Shown here in pieces: positions 17,713-26,355 of a stretch of 41,930 nucleotides of DNA. A program made the translations under genes and the position numbers. Position 1 is the stretch's first letter, and every line of letters begins with the position of its first letter. The notes under the pieces are model-generated. The model was not told the origin of the DNA and did no database searches. It saw only the letters and a program-made list of their open reading frames with translations. The DNA comes from Hydrogenophaga sp. (lineage in GTDB: Bacteria > Pseudomonadota > Gammaproteobacteria > Burkholderiales > Burkholderiaceae_C). The stretch covers positions 1 to 41,930 of the forward strand of contig JAGXSV010000036.1 in NCBI GenBank assembly GCA_018333605.1, read 5' to 3'.

Positions 17713-19053
17713 TCAGTTCACGTTGCGCAAGAGTTTCTTGCGCACCAGATGAATGTTATTGCGCAAGGCGTAGAGCTCATCGGTGTAGGACAGGGGTACC
17801 ACGATCTTTTCGACTTTCCGCTCCATGGTGTCGAGTTGGTCGATCAGCTCCTGCACAGGGGTCGCGGTGTCGTCGTTGAGACTTTCATGGCGCTGTTCTA
17901 TGTCGCGCAGTTCCGCGTACCAGCGGAACACACGCGAACGGATGCGGAAGGTGTAGAGCGGCGGCACGATGCGCGAGAGGGGCAGGGCCAAGGCAATGAT
18001 CAGGCCCATCGCCAGCCACATGCGTTCGATCAGGTTGGCGATCCAGAACGGCAGGTAGCGCTGCAGAAATGGGGGGCCGCTTTTGATCGCGCGCACCGCC
18101 TCGGGCGATATCGGCACCTCGCTGTGTTCCAGGCTGGGGTATTCGCGAGCCCGACTGAACCAGCCGGGGCGGCCATGCAGCCCGGTGGCCGTCTGAGCGA
18201 ACAGCTGCAGGATGGCGGGGTGGGTCTTGGCGCTGGCAAGCAGACTGGTGGTGGAGGCCACCAGGCGTACATCGCGAGTCGGAATGTCTGCGGCCAGATC
18301 GACCACGCCTTGTGGCATGACGACCGGGGTGAGGTAGCCAAAGCGGCGGGAATAGGCTTCGCTCTGGGCAAAATCCATCAACTTGATGCCCGGGGTTTGC
18401 AGCAGCATTTGCACCATGAGCGACTCGGGCGCAGAGGCAAATACCAGAGCGTCCAGATCGCCGTTGAGAAACGCCACCGTGGCGGGGGTTTGCTCCAGTT
18501 CGCTGAGCTTGAGCTGGCCGGCGTCGATGCGGTTGACGTCGAGCAAGGTGCTGAACAGTCTGGGTACGCCACTGCCCGGCGTGCCCACGTTGACGCGCCA
18601 GCCCCGCAGTTCGGCCAGGTTGGCCACGGTAGACATGCTGTTGAGCCGCTGAGCCGCGTCTTCTCGGTAGAACAGCCATAGGGGTTCCACAAACAGGCTG
18701 CCCAGCGAGACAATGGATTCTTCGTCGTCGTAGCCGATGTCGGCAGTACCGCCCTGCACGAAACCCAGGTCGGCCTGGCCTGAACGCAGCAACTCAAGGT
18801 TGGCCGACGAGCCCTCTGAGGGCATCAGTTCCACCGTGATGCCGTAGCGCCTCAGCGCCTCGGCGTAGCGCTTGCCGAACTCGTCGTAAGCGCTCTGATC
18901 CGGTCCGGTGGCCAGCACCACGCGCTGGGGTGGGTTGGGGTCGAGCCACCAGTAGGTGAGAGCGAGCAGGGCGGCGGTGAGCAGGGCCACCGGGCCGATG
19001 GACACCACGAGGTCGCGCAGCGACAGCAAGGTGTAACGTATGTTTTGGGGCAT
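17713..19053 (-). CDS. Membrane-anchored TAXI-type TRAP solute-binding protein
   Basis: A 446-residue protein. The N-terminus has a hydrophobic segment at about residues 16-36 without a clear cleavage site, followed by a TAXI solute-binding domain (about 40-320): VVLATGPDQSAYDEFGKRYA, PSEGSSANLELLRSGQADLGFVQGG and the WRVNVGTPGSGVPRL block. After this comes a second membrane segment (about 340-362) and a charged helical tail with likely coiled coil (about 370-446). TAXI proteins normally deliver substrates to TRAP permeases, but no TRAP membrane gene is present here. The architecture suggests a sensor or a tethered receptor; that is inference. It forms a single-gene unit. Confidence 0.85.
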   Translation of the reverse strand: MPQNIRYTLLSLRDLVVSIGPVALLTAALLALTYWWLDPNPPQRVVLATGPDQSAYDEFGKRYAEALRRYGITVELMPSEGSSANLELLRSGQADLGFVQGGTADIGYDDEESIVSLGSLFVEPLWLFYREDAAQRLNSMSTVANLAELRGWRVNVGTPGSGVPRLFSTLLDVNRIDAGQLKLSELEQTPATVAFLNGDLDALVFASAPESLMVQMLLQTPGIKLMDFAQSEAYSRRFGYLTPVVMPQGVVDLAADIPTRDVRLVASTTSLLASAKTHPAILQLFAQTATGLHGRPGWFSRAREYPSLEHSEVPISPEAVRAIKSGPPFLQRYLPFWIANLIERMWLAMGLIIALALPLSRIVPPLYTFRIRSRVFRWYAELRDIEQRHESLNDDTATPVQELIDQLDTMERKVEKIVVPLSYTDELYALRNNIHLVRKKLLRNVN

Positions 19054-19154
19054 GTTGCTACGTTAGCACGCCTCTTGCAGGCCAAATGTCCGCTGCCTTC
19101 CATTCCCTGAGCAGGAGAGGATCCGGGTGGCCTGGCGATCAGCCCGGCCTTGCC

Positions 19155-19562
19155 TCACGGCAGGGGCTGAATGTCCACCACGGTGTAGCTGCCGTTGACT
19201 TTATCGGCCGTGAAGCGCACGCGGTCCCCTGCTTTCAGGTTGCCCAGGAGGGCTTTGTCCCGCAGCTGAAAAACCATGGTCATGGGGGGCATGTCCAGGT
19301 TTTTAATGTCGCCGTGTTTCAGGCTGATCTTGCCTGCGGCGGCATCCACGCGGCGCACCTCGGCTTCAGCCCACGGCAGGCTGTTTCTGGCTGGTTCGGT
19401 TGCGGCGGCCGCCGCCGCCGCAGTGGGCATTGTGGGTGCGCCATGGGCGTGGTCGTGCGTCTGGGCAAAGGTCAGTCCGCTGCCGAGCAGCAGGGCCAGC
19501 AGGGCCAACAGGGCGGCGGGGTGGCCGTACTTGGGGGCCAGGGTTGCTTTCGGTAAGTTCAT
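19155..19562 (-). CDS. CusF-like periplasmic copper-binding protein
   Basis: A 135-residue secreted protein with a hydrophobic signal segment (about residues 16-33) and a His-rich stretch after it (HDHAH). The C-terminal 70 residues are a CusF/CopK-type small barrel with H83, M91, M94 and M96 in KHGDIKNLDMPPMTMVFQL. In E. coli CusF the copper ligands are one His and two Met with a capping Trp; here the Trp position holds Met. It is the last gene of the copper operon, 39 bp after the DUF411 gene, and probably a periplasmic Cu(I) chaperone. Confidence 0.87.
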   Translation of the reverse strand: MNLPKATLAPKYGHPAALLALLALLLGSGLTFAQTHDHAHGAPTMPTAAAAAAATEPARNSLPWAEAEVRRVDAAAGKISLKHGDIKNLDMPPMTMVFQLRDKALLGNLKAGDRVRFTADKVNGSYTVVDIQPLP

Positions 19563-19601
19563 GGGGAGGCTTGCTTTTTTGATGGGGTGAGGGCAGCCCG
19601 A

Positions 19602-20078
19602 TCAGCTGCGGAAATAAGACTGGTACACGCGGCCGCTGCCATCGGGCAGCACCAGCACCACGTCGTAGGGGTCTTTGCGGCTGCCGTATTCCGGGCCGTC
19701 CATGCCCGGGCTGCCGACGGGCATACCGGGCACGGACAGGCCAATGGCCTTGGGCTTTTCGGCCAGCAGGCGGCGAATTTCGCGCGCGTTCACATGGCCT
19801 TCTATGACATAGCCGCCAATGAGACCCGTGTGGCACGAGCCATATTTGTCGGGCAGTCCCAGGCGCTTGCGCACCGCAGTGTTGCCGGTGTCAAAGGTCT
19901 GTACCTGAAAGCCGTCGCGCTTGAGGTATTCCACCCAGTCGTTGCAGCAGCCGCAGTTGGGGTCTTTCCAGACCTGGAGCACCGGCAGGGTCGGGGTGGT
20001 TTGGGCTGTAACGAGTGTGGGTAGCAGGGTCAGAACGGCCAGCGCGGGCGAGGCGCGTAACAAGGAACGTCGTTGCAT
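19602..20078 (-). CDS. DUF411 (CopG-like) periplasmic protein
   Basis: A 158-residue protein with a signal peptide (basic MQRR start, hydrophobic run, cleavage around residue 25). DUF411 hallmark: DPNCGCCNDWVEYL with Cys at 42, 44 and 45, later C(H)TGLIGGYVIEGHV and the closing DVVLVLPDG block. DUF411 proteins occur in copper and silver resistance clusters, where the Cys motif is thought to bind or reduce metal. It is the fifth gene of the operon, 29 bp from the cupredoxin gene. Confidence 0.9.
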   Translation of the reverse strand: MQRRSLLRASPALAVLTLLPTLVTAQTTPTLPVLQVWKDPNCGCCNDWVEYLKRDGFQVQTFDTGNTAVRKRLGLPDKYGSCHTGLIGGYVIEGHVNAREIRRLLAEKPKAIGLSVPGMPVGSPGMDGPEYGSRKDPYDVVLVLPDGSGRVYQSYFRS

Positions 20079-20107
20079 GGTGTTTCTCCGGTTGAAGCGG
20101 GTTGGGT

Positions 20108-20647
20108 TCAGGCTGGGCGCACGCGGACGGTGCCGCGCATACCGGCTTCAAAGTGGCCGGGAATGAGGCAGGCAAATTCAAAGTCGCCAGCGCGGTTGAA
20201 GGTCCAGACGATGTCGCCCCGTTTACCCGGCGAAACATGGGCCATGTAGGGCTCTTCGTGTTCCATGCCAGGGTGTTTTTTCATCATCTCGGCGTGCGCG
20301 GCCAGTTCCTCGCGGGTGCCGATGACGATTTCATGCATCACCCGGCCACGGTTGACGGCGCGCAGTCGAAGCGTTTCGCCCTCGCGCACCTCCAGGTGGC
20401 TGGGTGTGAATTTCATGTCATCGGTCATGCGAATCTCGACGGTGCGCTTGGCTTCTCGGTCCTCGGCGGCGATACCCCAAGGTTTTTGTTCCTTCACGAC
20501 CGGGCCGGCTTTGGTGTGACCGTCGTGCTGTTCGCCATGGGCTTGTGCAGTGGCGGGGAACCAGGCCGTGGCTGACGCCAGGGGCACCAAGGGAAGGCCG
20601 ATGAGCAGTTGTTGAAAGCGGCGACGTGTGTTCGCGGGGGTGTCCAT
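20108..20647 (-). CDS. Cupredoxin-domain copper protein
   Basis: A 179-residue protein, exported by its hydrophobic N-terminus (about residues 11-35, RRR before it), then His-rich AHGEQHDGH. The C-terminal domain is a plastocyanin/azurin-like cupredoxin with type 1 copper ligands H105 (RVMHEI), C160, H165 and M170 (CLIPGHFEAGM). Such proteins in copper operons carry electrons to or copper for the multicopper oxidase. It lies 26 bp downstream of the oxidase gene. It contains extra Met/His residues (MMKKHPGMEHEE) that could bind further copper. Confidence 0.9.
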   Translation of the reverse strand: MDTPANTRRRFQQLLIGLPLVPLASATAWFPATAQAHGEQHDGHTKAGPVVKEQKPWGIAAEDREAKRTVEIRMTDDMKFTPSHLEVREGETLRLRAVNRGRVMHEIVIGTREELAAHAEMMKKHPGMEHEEPYMAHVSPGKRGDIVWTFNRAGDFEFACLIPGHFEAGMRGTVRVRPA

Positions 20648-20673
20648 CTGTTGGGTTCCTGTTGGGTGCTGGT

Positions 20674-22083
20674 TCAGTGGTGTCCACCGTGACCTTGCGG
20701 CTTGCGTGCCGTGGCGCTGGGTGCGGTTGGCGGTTGCGGGGCCGAGCCTGCGGGCGGTGACGCCTGCGCGGTGGGCGTGGCCACCTCGCGGGCCCGGGTG
20801 CCCGGTGGCTGCTGGTACCAGCCGGGGTCGGTGTAGTCGCCCGGTTTCTGGTCGGCGCGCACCTTGAGCGTGGTGAACATGCCGCCCATGCCAATGGGGC
20901 CATAAGGGCCGGTGCCGCTCATCATGGGGAAGGTGTTGTGGGGCAGTTCCATCTCCATCTCTTTCATGTCGGCCATGCCGCGCTCGCCCATGACCATGTA
21001 GTCGGGCACAGCCTTCTGCAAGCCTTTGACCAGGCCCCGGTGGTCGGCGCCGATCATGGTAGGCACGCCGTGGCCCATGGCGCCCATGGTGTGGTGGCTC
21101 TTGTGGCAGTGCATGGCCCAGTCGCCGGGTTCATCGGCCAAAAATTCGATTTGCCGCATCTGGCCGACGGCCACATCGGTGGTCACCTCGGGCCAGCGCG
21201 CGGTTTTGGGCACCGGGCCGCCGTCGGTGCCCGTGACTTCAAATTCAATACCGTGGATGTGCACCGGGTGGTTGGTCATGGTGAGGTTGCCCACGCGCAC
21301 CCGCACCCGGTCGCCCAGGCGGGCCACCAGCGGGCTCAGGCCGGGAAACACGCGGCTGTTGAAGCTCCAGATATTGAAGTCCAGCATGGTGTTGACCTGC
21401 GGCGTCATGCTGCCGGGCTCCACGTCAAAGGCATTGAGCAGGAAGCAGTAGTCGCGCTGCACCTCGTCAATGAGCGGGTGTTTCTGCTTCGGGTGCGTGA
21501 CCCAGAAGCCCATCATGCCCATCGCCATTTGTGTCATTTCGTCGGCGTGCGGGTGGTACATGAAGGTGCCGGGTCGCCGCGCTTCAAATTCATACACAAA
21601 GGTTTTGCCGGCCGGTATGTAGGGCTGGTTGAGGCCGCTCACACCGTCCATGCCGTTGGGCAGGCGCTGGCCGTGCCAGTGGATGGTGGTGGGCTCGGGC
21701 AGGCGGTTGGTGACATAAATGCGCACCTTGTCACCTTCCACCACTTCAATGGTGGGGCCGGGGCTCTGGCCGTTGTAGCCCCACATGTTGACCAGAAAGC
21801 CCGGTGCCATTTCGCGCACCACCGGTTCGGCCACCAGGTGAAATTCTTTCACGCCCTTGTTCATGCGCCAGGGCAGGGTCCAGCCGTTGAGTGTGACCAC
21901 CGGGTTGTAGGGACGGCCGGCCCCGGTCACGCCGGGGGGCGTCCAGGGGGCTGCGGTGTCGGCGCTGGTTTGCTGCACCACCTCGGGCAGCGCGGCCAGT
22001 GCCACGCGGCTCACGCTGGCTGCGGCCACGGCGGTGAGCGCAGCGCCGGCGAAGAAGTGGCGTCGGTTCATGGCTTGTGTCAT
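20674..22083 (-). CDS. Multicopper oxidase (copper tolerance)
   Basis: A 469-residue periplasmic oxidase with a Tat-type signal (NRRHFFAGA, cleavage near residue 30). All copper sites are visible: H135/H137 (HWHG), H177/H179 (HPHAD), H272/H275/H277 (HPVHIHG) and H325-C326-H327, H331, M336 (HCHKSHHTMGAM), giving a type 1 site with axial Met plus the trinuclear cluster. It probably oxidises Cu(I) to less toxic Cu(II). It is shorter than CopA (about 600 residues) and lacks its Met-rich insert, but has Met-rich stretches near residues 180-192 and 365-395 and a His-rich end (GHGGHH). The start is 2 bp after the TolC-like stop codon. Confidence 0.92.
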   Translation of the reverse strand: MTQAMNRRHFFAGAALTAVAAASVSRVALAALPEVVQQTSADTAAPWTPPGVTGAGRPYNPVVTLNGWTLPWRMNKGVKEFHLVAEPVVREMAPGFLVNMWGYNGQSPGPTIEVVEGDKVRIYVTNRLPEPTTIHWHGQRLPNGMDGVSGLNQPYIPAGKTFVYEFEARRPGTFMYHPHADEMTQMAMGMMGFWVTHPKQKHPLIDEVQRDYCFLLNAFDVEPGSMTPQVNTMLDFNIWSFNSRVFPGLSPLVARLGDRVRVRVGNLTMTNHPVHIHGIEFEVTGTDGGPVPKTARWPEVTTDVAVGQMRQIEFLADEPGDWAMHCHKSHHTMGAMGHGVPTMIGADHRGLVKGLQKAVPDYMVMGERGMADMKEMEMELPHNTFPMMSGTGPYGPIGMGGMFTTLKVRADQKPGDYTDPGWYQQPPGTRAREVATPTAQASPPAGSAPQPPTAPSATARKPQGHGGHH

Positions 22084-22085
22084 GG

Positions 22086-23519
22086 TCAGTGTCCTTTGGG
22101 TGTGGTGCTGGCGCCGGCGCCAAGAGCAGACGAGGTGCCGGGACTCTGGTAGTCGCCACCGGCGAGCAGGGCTTGCCAGGCGGTGTGGGCGAGCCAGAAG
22201 TCGCGGCGGGCCTGGTGTGCCGCGTCGAGCGACGCCAGACGCTCGCGGGCTTGGGCCAGCAGGTCCCAGGTGCTTTGAAACATGCCGTTGTAGCGCAGCA
22301 GGGTTTCCTGTTCCAGCGTGGTTTGAAGCGGGTTGACCACGTCTTGCGCGTGTCGCGCGCTGGCATGTTGGGCTTGCAGTTGCGCCCAGGCCTCGCGCGC
22401 CATCGACCGGCGCTCGGCAGCCGCCTGCAGCAGGGTGGACTCGGCGCGCACCGCGCGTTCCAGTGCGTGGTCTCGCAGCAGTGGCAAGTTGTCGATCTGT
22501 ACTGGAGCCCAGGGGGCTTCCCGGCCTGTTGCGGGGGCGGTTTGGATGGCCTGGTCGACCGCTGCGTACCACGCGGCCAGCCGCTGGGGGGGCACAGCCG
22601 CGAGTGCGCGGCGCGCTTCGGTGAGTTGCCAGGCGAGGGTGGGGTGGCCGCGCAGTGCAGCGCCTTCCACCTCGGCGGGGCCGATACCGGGGCCAGGGGT
22701 GACCTGCTCAGGCAATGCCGGCAAAGTGGGCGGCAAGCGCTGCAGCAGGGCTGCCATGGCCGCACCGTCCCATTGACCCAGCAGGCGGGCGAGTTGTTCG
22801 TCGGCGCTGGTTTTCGCTCGCTGGGCCCGCGCTGCGGCCTGGTGGGCCGCGGCTTCTTGCACCTGTTCGCGCAGCAGTTTGGCCTGGCTCCAGTTGCCGG
22901 CCAGCACCATGCGCTGGCCCAGCGCCACGCCGGTTTTCGCTGCAGACAGCGCATCGATCATCAGGCGCAGGCTGTGGCGGGCGGTGACGGCCTCCACCCA
23001 GGCGTTGTGCACGGTTTGCACATGGGCCACGTAAGCCCGCTGCACTTCGGCCCGCTCAGGCGCGCTCATGTCCGCGTGGGCCAGCAGGGCCGGGCGGTGG
23101 CGCAGGGAGATGCGCAAGGCCTCTGCAACGTCGAGCGCAGGTGCGGTGGACTCCGGTGCCTGGGCGGGCGGGGCGGTGCCCGGATTTTGGGCCTCCCAAC
23201 GAAGGATGTCGATGTGGCCACGGGGGAACTCGGCCACACGCTGGTTGGCCTGTTGCCAGATGGCCCGTGCGCGCTCAATGTCGGTGGGCAATTCCAGTGG
23301 CTGGGCGGGCACCGCGGCTGGCAGCATGGGTACGGCGCTGTCGGTCGTTGGCGTGGCCGGATCGCCGGCACGCAGGGCCGCCGGTGGCTGGGCCAGCGCC
23401 GGCGCCGCACACAGCAGGGCAGCCAACCAAAGGGGGGTTAACGGCGGCAGCCTCAGCGATGGCCGTCGAGGGATGCCGACGGGTGTGCGGGTGGGTACAT
23501 GGCGTCTAAAAACAGGCAT
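22086..23519 (-). CDS. TolC-like outer membrane protein
   Basis: A 477-residue exported protein. The start MPVFRRH at 23519 has a CAGGAGA ribosome site; the frame extends to 23585 but without one. A signal peptide is present (about residues 18-44, ending PALAQ). The mature protein is Ala/Gln/Arg-rich and mostly helical, with two repeats of long alpha-hairpin sequence as in the outer membrane efflux protein family. No inner-membrane pump or membrane-fusion protein gene is adjacent, which is unusual for a true efflux system. It probably belongs to the periplasmic copper-handling system, in the role CopB has elsewhere. The C-terminus overlaps almost directly with the oxidase start. Confidence 0.82.
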   Translation of the reverse strand: MPVFRRHVPTRTPVGIPRRPSLRLPPLTPLWLAALLCAAPALAQPPAALRAGDPATPTTDSAVPMLPAAVPAQPLELPTDIERARAIWQQANQRVAEFPRGHIDILRWEAQNPGTAPPAQAPESTAPALDVAEALRISLRHRPALLAHADMSAPERAEVQRAYVAHVQTVHNAWVEAVTARHSLRLMIDALSAAKTGVALGQRMVLAGNWSQAKLLREQVQEAAAHQAAARAQRAKTSADEQLARLLGQWDGAAMAALLQRLPPTLPALPEQVTPGPGIGPAEVEGAALRGHPTLAWQLTEARRALAAVPPQRLAAWYAAVDQAIQTAPATGREAPWAPVQIDNLPLLRDHALERAVRAESTLLQAAAERRSMAREAWAQLQAQHASARHAQDVVNPLQTTLEQETLLRYNGMFQSTWDLLAQARERLASLDAAHQARRDFWLAHTAWQALLAGGDYQSPGTSSALGAGASTTPKGH

Positions 23520-23600
23520 AGAGATCTCCTGGCGGTATAAACCAGCGCCCGCTGCGCGAGCCTGTCGGGGCTGCGGCGGACGCACCTTGGGCGTGCATGC

Positions 23601-24005
23601 TCAGGAAATGGGTGGCTTGATGCCTTGTTGCGGCGCCACGCTGGCAAAGCGTTCGGCAAGTGGTGCCAGCAGGGTATGCGTTTGAGCCGTTGCAACGGCG
23701 CCGAACGACCCCACTACCAGTGCGGTGCCATTGCACACGTCACAGGCACTGTGCTGGTGATGATCTTGACCTGGCTGCGGGACTTTGGCAGGGTGGGCGT
23801 CCATCCCATGTGCCGCATGGTCCATCCCCTGCCCGTTTTCCATGCTGGTGGTCAGTAGGGTGGCAGGGCCTGTGCAGTCCAGGTGCCCACTGGTGGCTGC
23901 AGCGGTGACAGCAGGGTGCTCCAGCATGGCCACCGCCATGGCGTCGCCCACCCAGGCGCGCAGAGGCAGCAGGGCAATGATGAGGGCGAGCAGCAAATGG
24001 CGCAT
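23601..24005 (-). CDS. Small His-rich secreted protein of copper operon
   Basis: A 134-residue protein with a clear signal peptide (MRHLLLALIIALLPLRAWVG). The mature part contains His/Met-rich clusters (MENGQGMDHAAHGMDAH, QDHHQHSACDVCNG) with a CxxC pair, a composition fit for copper binding. It resembles the DUF2946/CopL-type short proteins that often open copper-resistance operons, but identity is uncertain. The start at 24005 is chosen for its signal peptide; the longer frame to 24056 adds nothing meaningful. It is the first gene of the leftward operon, 81 bp before the TolC-like gene. Confidence 0.75.
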   Translation of the reverse strand: MRHLLLALIIALLPLRAWVGDAMAVAMLEHPAVTAAATSGHLDCTGPATLLTTSMENGQGMDHAAHGMDAHPAKVPQPGQDHHQHSACDVCNGTALVVGSFGAVATAQTHTLLAPLAERFASVAPQQGIKPPIS

Positions 24006-24387
24006 AAGGTTGAATGATAAGGGCGCCTGTAAAAAGTTCAGATCCTCCGTCTTCAAGCTTCAACCTGGATACCGCCTGTTCGGAGAGGTCCCGATCTTCG
24101 ATCTGGCGTGCTGGCTGTTGTGTCTGGTCGGGCTGTTCTAAAGAGCTCAGGCGCCGCGCGCGCCGCTTCACGCCCAGGCCCGCTCGATGGGTTGCACGAC
24201 CAACTGCACGGCTCCACAGTCGGAAGATCTGTTTCATTGCTTGGAGCGCTCATCGGAGTGTTCTGCTGGAGGTGCCCTCATGAAGTCGACCCAATAGCCT
24301 GCAAAAAATAACTCGGAACCTCGGCATCCCGATGGACAGCACATCGCCTAGACTGCAATCAACAATAAACCACAGGGAGAAATCATC
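24006..24387. other. Divergent intergenic region of copper operon and LuxR gene
   Basis: A 382-bp gene-free region that must hold the promoters of the copper operon (leftward) and the LuxR-type gene (rightward). On the minus strand TATCAT at about 24015-24020 could be a -10 box, and an imperfect inverted repeat CTGTAAAAAGTTCAG (24027-24041) sits upstream of it, at the place expected for a metal-responsive operator. These are weak. No other gene is seen. Confidence 0.35.
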
Positions 24388-25083
24388 ATGTTGCGCGTCG
24401 ACGAAATGAGGTGCGGCCCGAGCGGCCAGGCAAACTGGGTACGGGAAGCCGACCAGGGTTTTGGATCTGGTCAACTGTTGCGGGTTCTGGACGAAATCGA
24501 CTACGGCATTCTGGTCGTTGATTCAAAACGGCAGATCGAGCAGGCCAACCACCTCGCACGCCACGAATTGCTTGGGAAGAAGGCCATCGTCTCACAGGGC
24601 AATGTGCTCATGGGCATGACCAATGCGCTTACGCAACAGATCCAGGTCGCGATCGAACACGCCTGCCGCGGGCAGCGGCGTCTTGCGCTGCTCAAATACG
24701 AAGGGCGCGAACTGCCCGCCGCTTTCATCCCATTGAGTCACCCGCTGGAGAATGACACCCTTTCGGTGCTGGTGCTGCTGTCCCGGCAAAAAGTCTGCGA
24801 CAACTTGGCTGTGCGCATGTTTGCCCGCGCCCAAGGCCTGAGCCCCACTGAGGAGACTGTGATGATCGGTCTCTGCCGTGGCCTGGCGGTGCCCGAAATC
24901 GCCACGGAAAACGGGGTGGCTCCGTCCACAGTGCGGAGTCAGGTGAAATCGCTGCGCGAAAAAACGGGCTGCTCCAGCATTCGCCAACTCCTGTGTCGCG
25001 TGAACCGCCTGCCGCCGGTGGTCCCTGCGTTGCGCATGGGCACCACGATGCCACGGAATGTCACGGCGTTTTCCCACCCCTAA
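24388..25083 (+). CDS. LuxR-family transcriptional regulator with PAS-like domain
   Basis: A 231-residue cytoplasmic regulator. Residues about 28-130 resemble a PAS sensor (ILVVDSKRQIEQANHLARHELLG). Residues about 150-205 form a LuxR/GerE helix-turn-helix: LSPTEETVMIGLCRGLAVPEIA, then VAPSTVRSQVKSLREKTG. A GGGAG ribosome site precedes the ATG. The ligand and target are unknown. It is divergent from the copper operon, but the architecture (no metal-binding motif) does not show that it controls copper genes. Similar small proteins exist as orphan regulators in Burkholderiales. Confidence 0.85.
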   Translation: MLRVDEMRCGPSGQANWVREADQGFGSGQLLRVLDEIDYGILVVDSKRQIEQANHLARHELLGKKAIVSQGNVLMGMTNALTQQIQVAIEHACRGQRRLALLKYEGRELPAAFIPLSHPLENDTLSVLVLLSRQKVCDNLAVRMFARAQGLSPTEETVMIGLCRGLAVPEIATENGVAPSTVRSQVKSLREKTGCSSIRQLLCRVNRLPPVVPALRMGTTMPRNVTAFSHP

Positions 25084-25783
25084 CACGGGCTGCTCTCCAC
25101 GACAGCTATCCGTGACCCTTACCAGCCTACCCGCCGTCTTGGAGCTTTGGACGCGCCAGGGTCACCGCGTCGCCACCGGCGTGGGAATTGCTGATGCTGG
25201 AGGGCGAGACCGGGGAGACTCTATCTGTCTCGCCTGGCCGGGCCACCTGCATTGGCCTATGGCCGACGATACAGACAAAGGCCTGCGCTTGGCCTGCTGC
25301 CACACTGGAAAATATGGGCGGTGTGAGCCTCGACGGCCGGCTTGGTTATCCAGTGTTGCAGCTGTAGAAGCCACTTGCCGCTCGCTGGCCTTCCACACCC
25401 GACCCTCAGTTTGCTGTGGCTTCCTGGGTATGTCACCTCATGGAACATCTTGTCATGGAAAGCACCCATGACCTGGTGCTGAATGATGGATGTGGCTGCC
25501 AATTGATTTTGCTGACAAATGCCTGCACCCCCGGATGATCAAGACCGCTTGGCCCGAAGCTTCATGCAGGCTGATGAGGGAAGGTGGTGGGGGCATGATG
25601 CCTCGCTCGCAGGGGCGGGCGTGCAGGGTCTCTGGGGGCTCATGGAACAGCTGCGCCTCCAGACCAGTTGCATCCGGTGAAGACGGATGCTGTTCGGCCT
25701 TGCCGCATGGCTCCAGGCTCTCCTGCCCCCATTACTGCGCCGCACCCATTGCCAGGGTGTGGTGGGTGCCCGCTGCATCAAAC
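25084..25783. other. 700-bp stretch without a supported gene
   Basis: Open frames here are short, overlap each other and resemble no family. One clean hairpin occurs at 25203-25234 (GGCGAGAC and GTCTCGCC around a 16-base loop). The base composition is less GC-rich and less codon-structured than the neighbours, as expected for decayed sequence. I see no RNA gene, insertion sequence or recognisable pseudogene. Confidence 0.5.
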
Positions 25784-25813
25784 AAAAAAGAGCCGACTTG
25801 CGTCGGCTCTTTT
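25784..25813. terminator. Rho-independent terminator of the SWIB gene
   Basis: AAAGAGCCGAC and GTCGGCTCTTT form a perfect stem with a four-base loop, flanked by A residues on the left and T residues on the right, so it works in both directions. It lies 45 bp past the stop codon of the leftward SWIB gene. Confidence 0.9.
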
Positions 25814-25857
25814 GTCGCTTCAAACCTTGGCCATGAGCCCAGGACTTATGCCTCTGA

Positions 25858-26355
25858 TCACTTCAGGTGTTCGTTGATCATCTTGGTCATTTCGAACATC
25901 GAAGCTTGAGCCTTCTTGAAAATTTCCTTCAGTTTGGCGTCGGCGTTGATCATGCGACGGTTGACGGCGTCTTGCAGGTTGTGCTTTTTGATGTAAGCCC
26001 AGACCTGCTTGGTCACCTCGGTGCGCGGCAGCGGGGTTGCGCCCACAATGGCCGCCAGTGCAGCACTGGGGGTCATCGCCTTCATGAAAGCTGCGTTGGG
26101 TGCGCGCTTCTTGGCGGGTGCAGCAGCCTTCTTGGCCGGAGCTGCCTTTTTCGCCGGAGCCGCAGCTGCTTTGGCGGGTGCAGCTTTCTTTGCCGGTGCA
26201 GCAGCCTTCTTGGCCGGAGCAGCAGCCTTCTTGGCCGGAGCTGCCTTTTTCGCCGGAGCCGCAGCTGCTTTGGCAGGTGCAGCTTTCTTTGCCGGTGCAG
26301 CAGCCGTTTTGGCGGGAGCCGCTTTTTTCGCGGGAGCTTTTTTCGCAGTTGCCAT
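25858..26355 (-). CDS. SWIB-domain protein with histone H1-like Lys/Ala repeats
   Basis: A 165-residue protein. The first 83 residues are repeats of APAKKA and APAKAA, as in eukaryotic histone H1 tails and bacterial Hc1/AlgP-type proteins, and should bind DNA through charge. Residues about 92-165 form a SWIB/MDM2 domain ([20 protein letters not shown], then [11 protein letters not shown] and [13 protein letters not shown]). It is probably a nucleoid-associated protein. Such SWIB-plus-repeat proteins are common in Comamonadaceae. A GAAGGAAAG ribosome site precedes the ATG and a strong terminator follows. The repeat part contains a near-identical 86-bp duplication, so its length may vary between strains. 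Confidence 0.9.
   Translation of the reverse strand: MATAKKAPAKKAAPAKTAAAPAKKAAPAKAAAAPAKKAAPAKKAAAPAKKAAAPAKKAAPAKAAAAPAKKAAPAKKAAAPAKKRAPNAAFMKAMTPSAALAAIVGATPLPRTEVTKQVWAYIKKHNLQDAVNRRMINADAKLKEIFKKAQASMFEMTKMINEHLK
26121..26305. repeat. Internal 99-bp-period duplication in the SWIB gene
   Basis: The 86 bases at 26121-26206 recur at 26220-26305 with a single difference (G to A). The offset is 99 bp, that is 33 codons, so the frame is kept. The surrounding sequence is made of shorter Lys/Ala codon repeats. It may expand or contract by slipped replication or recombination. Confidence 0.85.
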
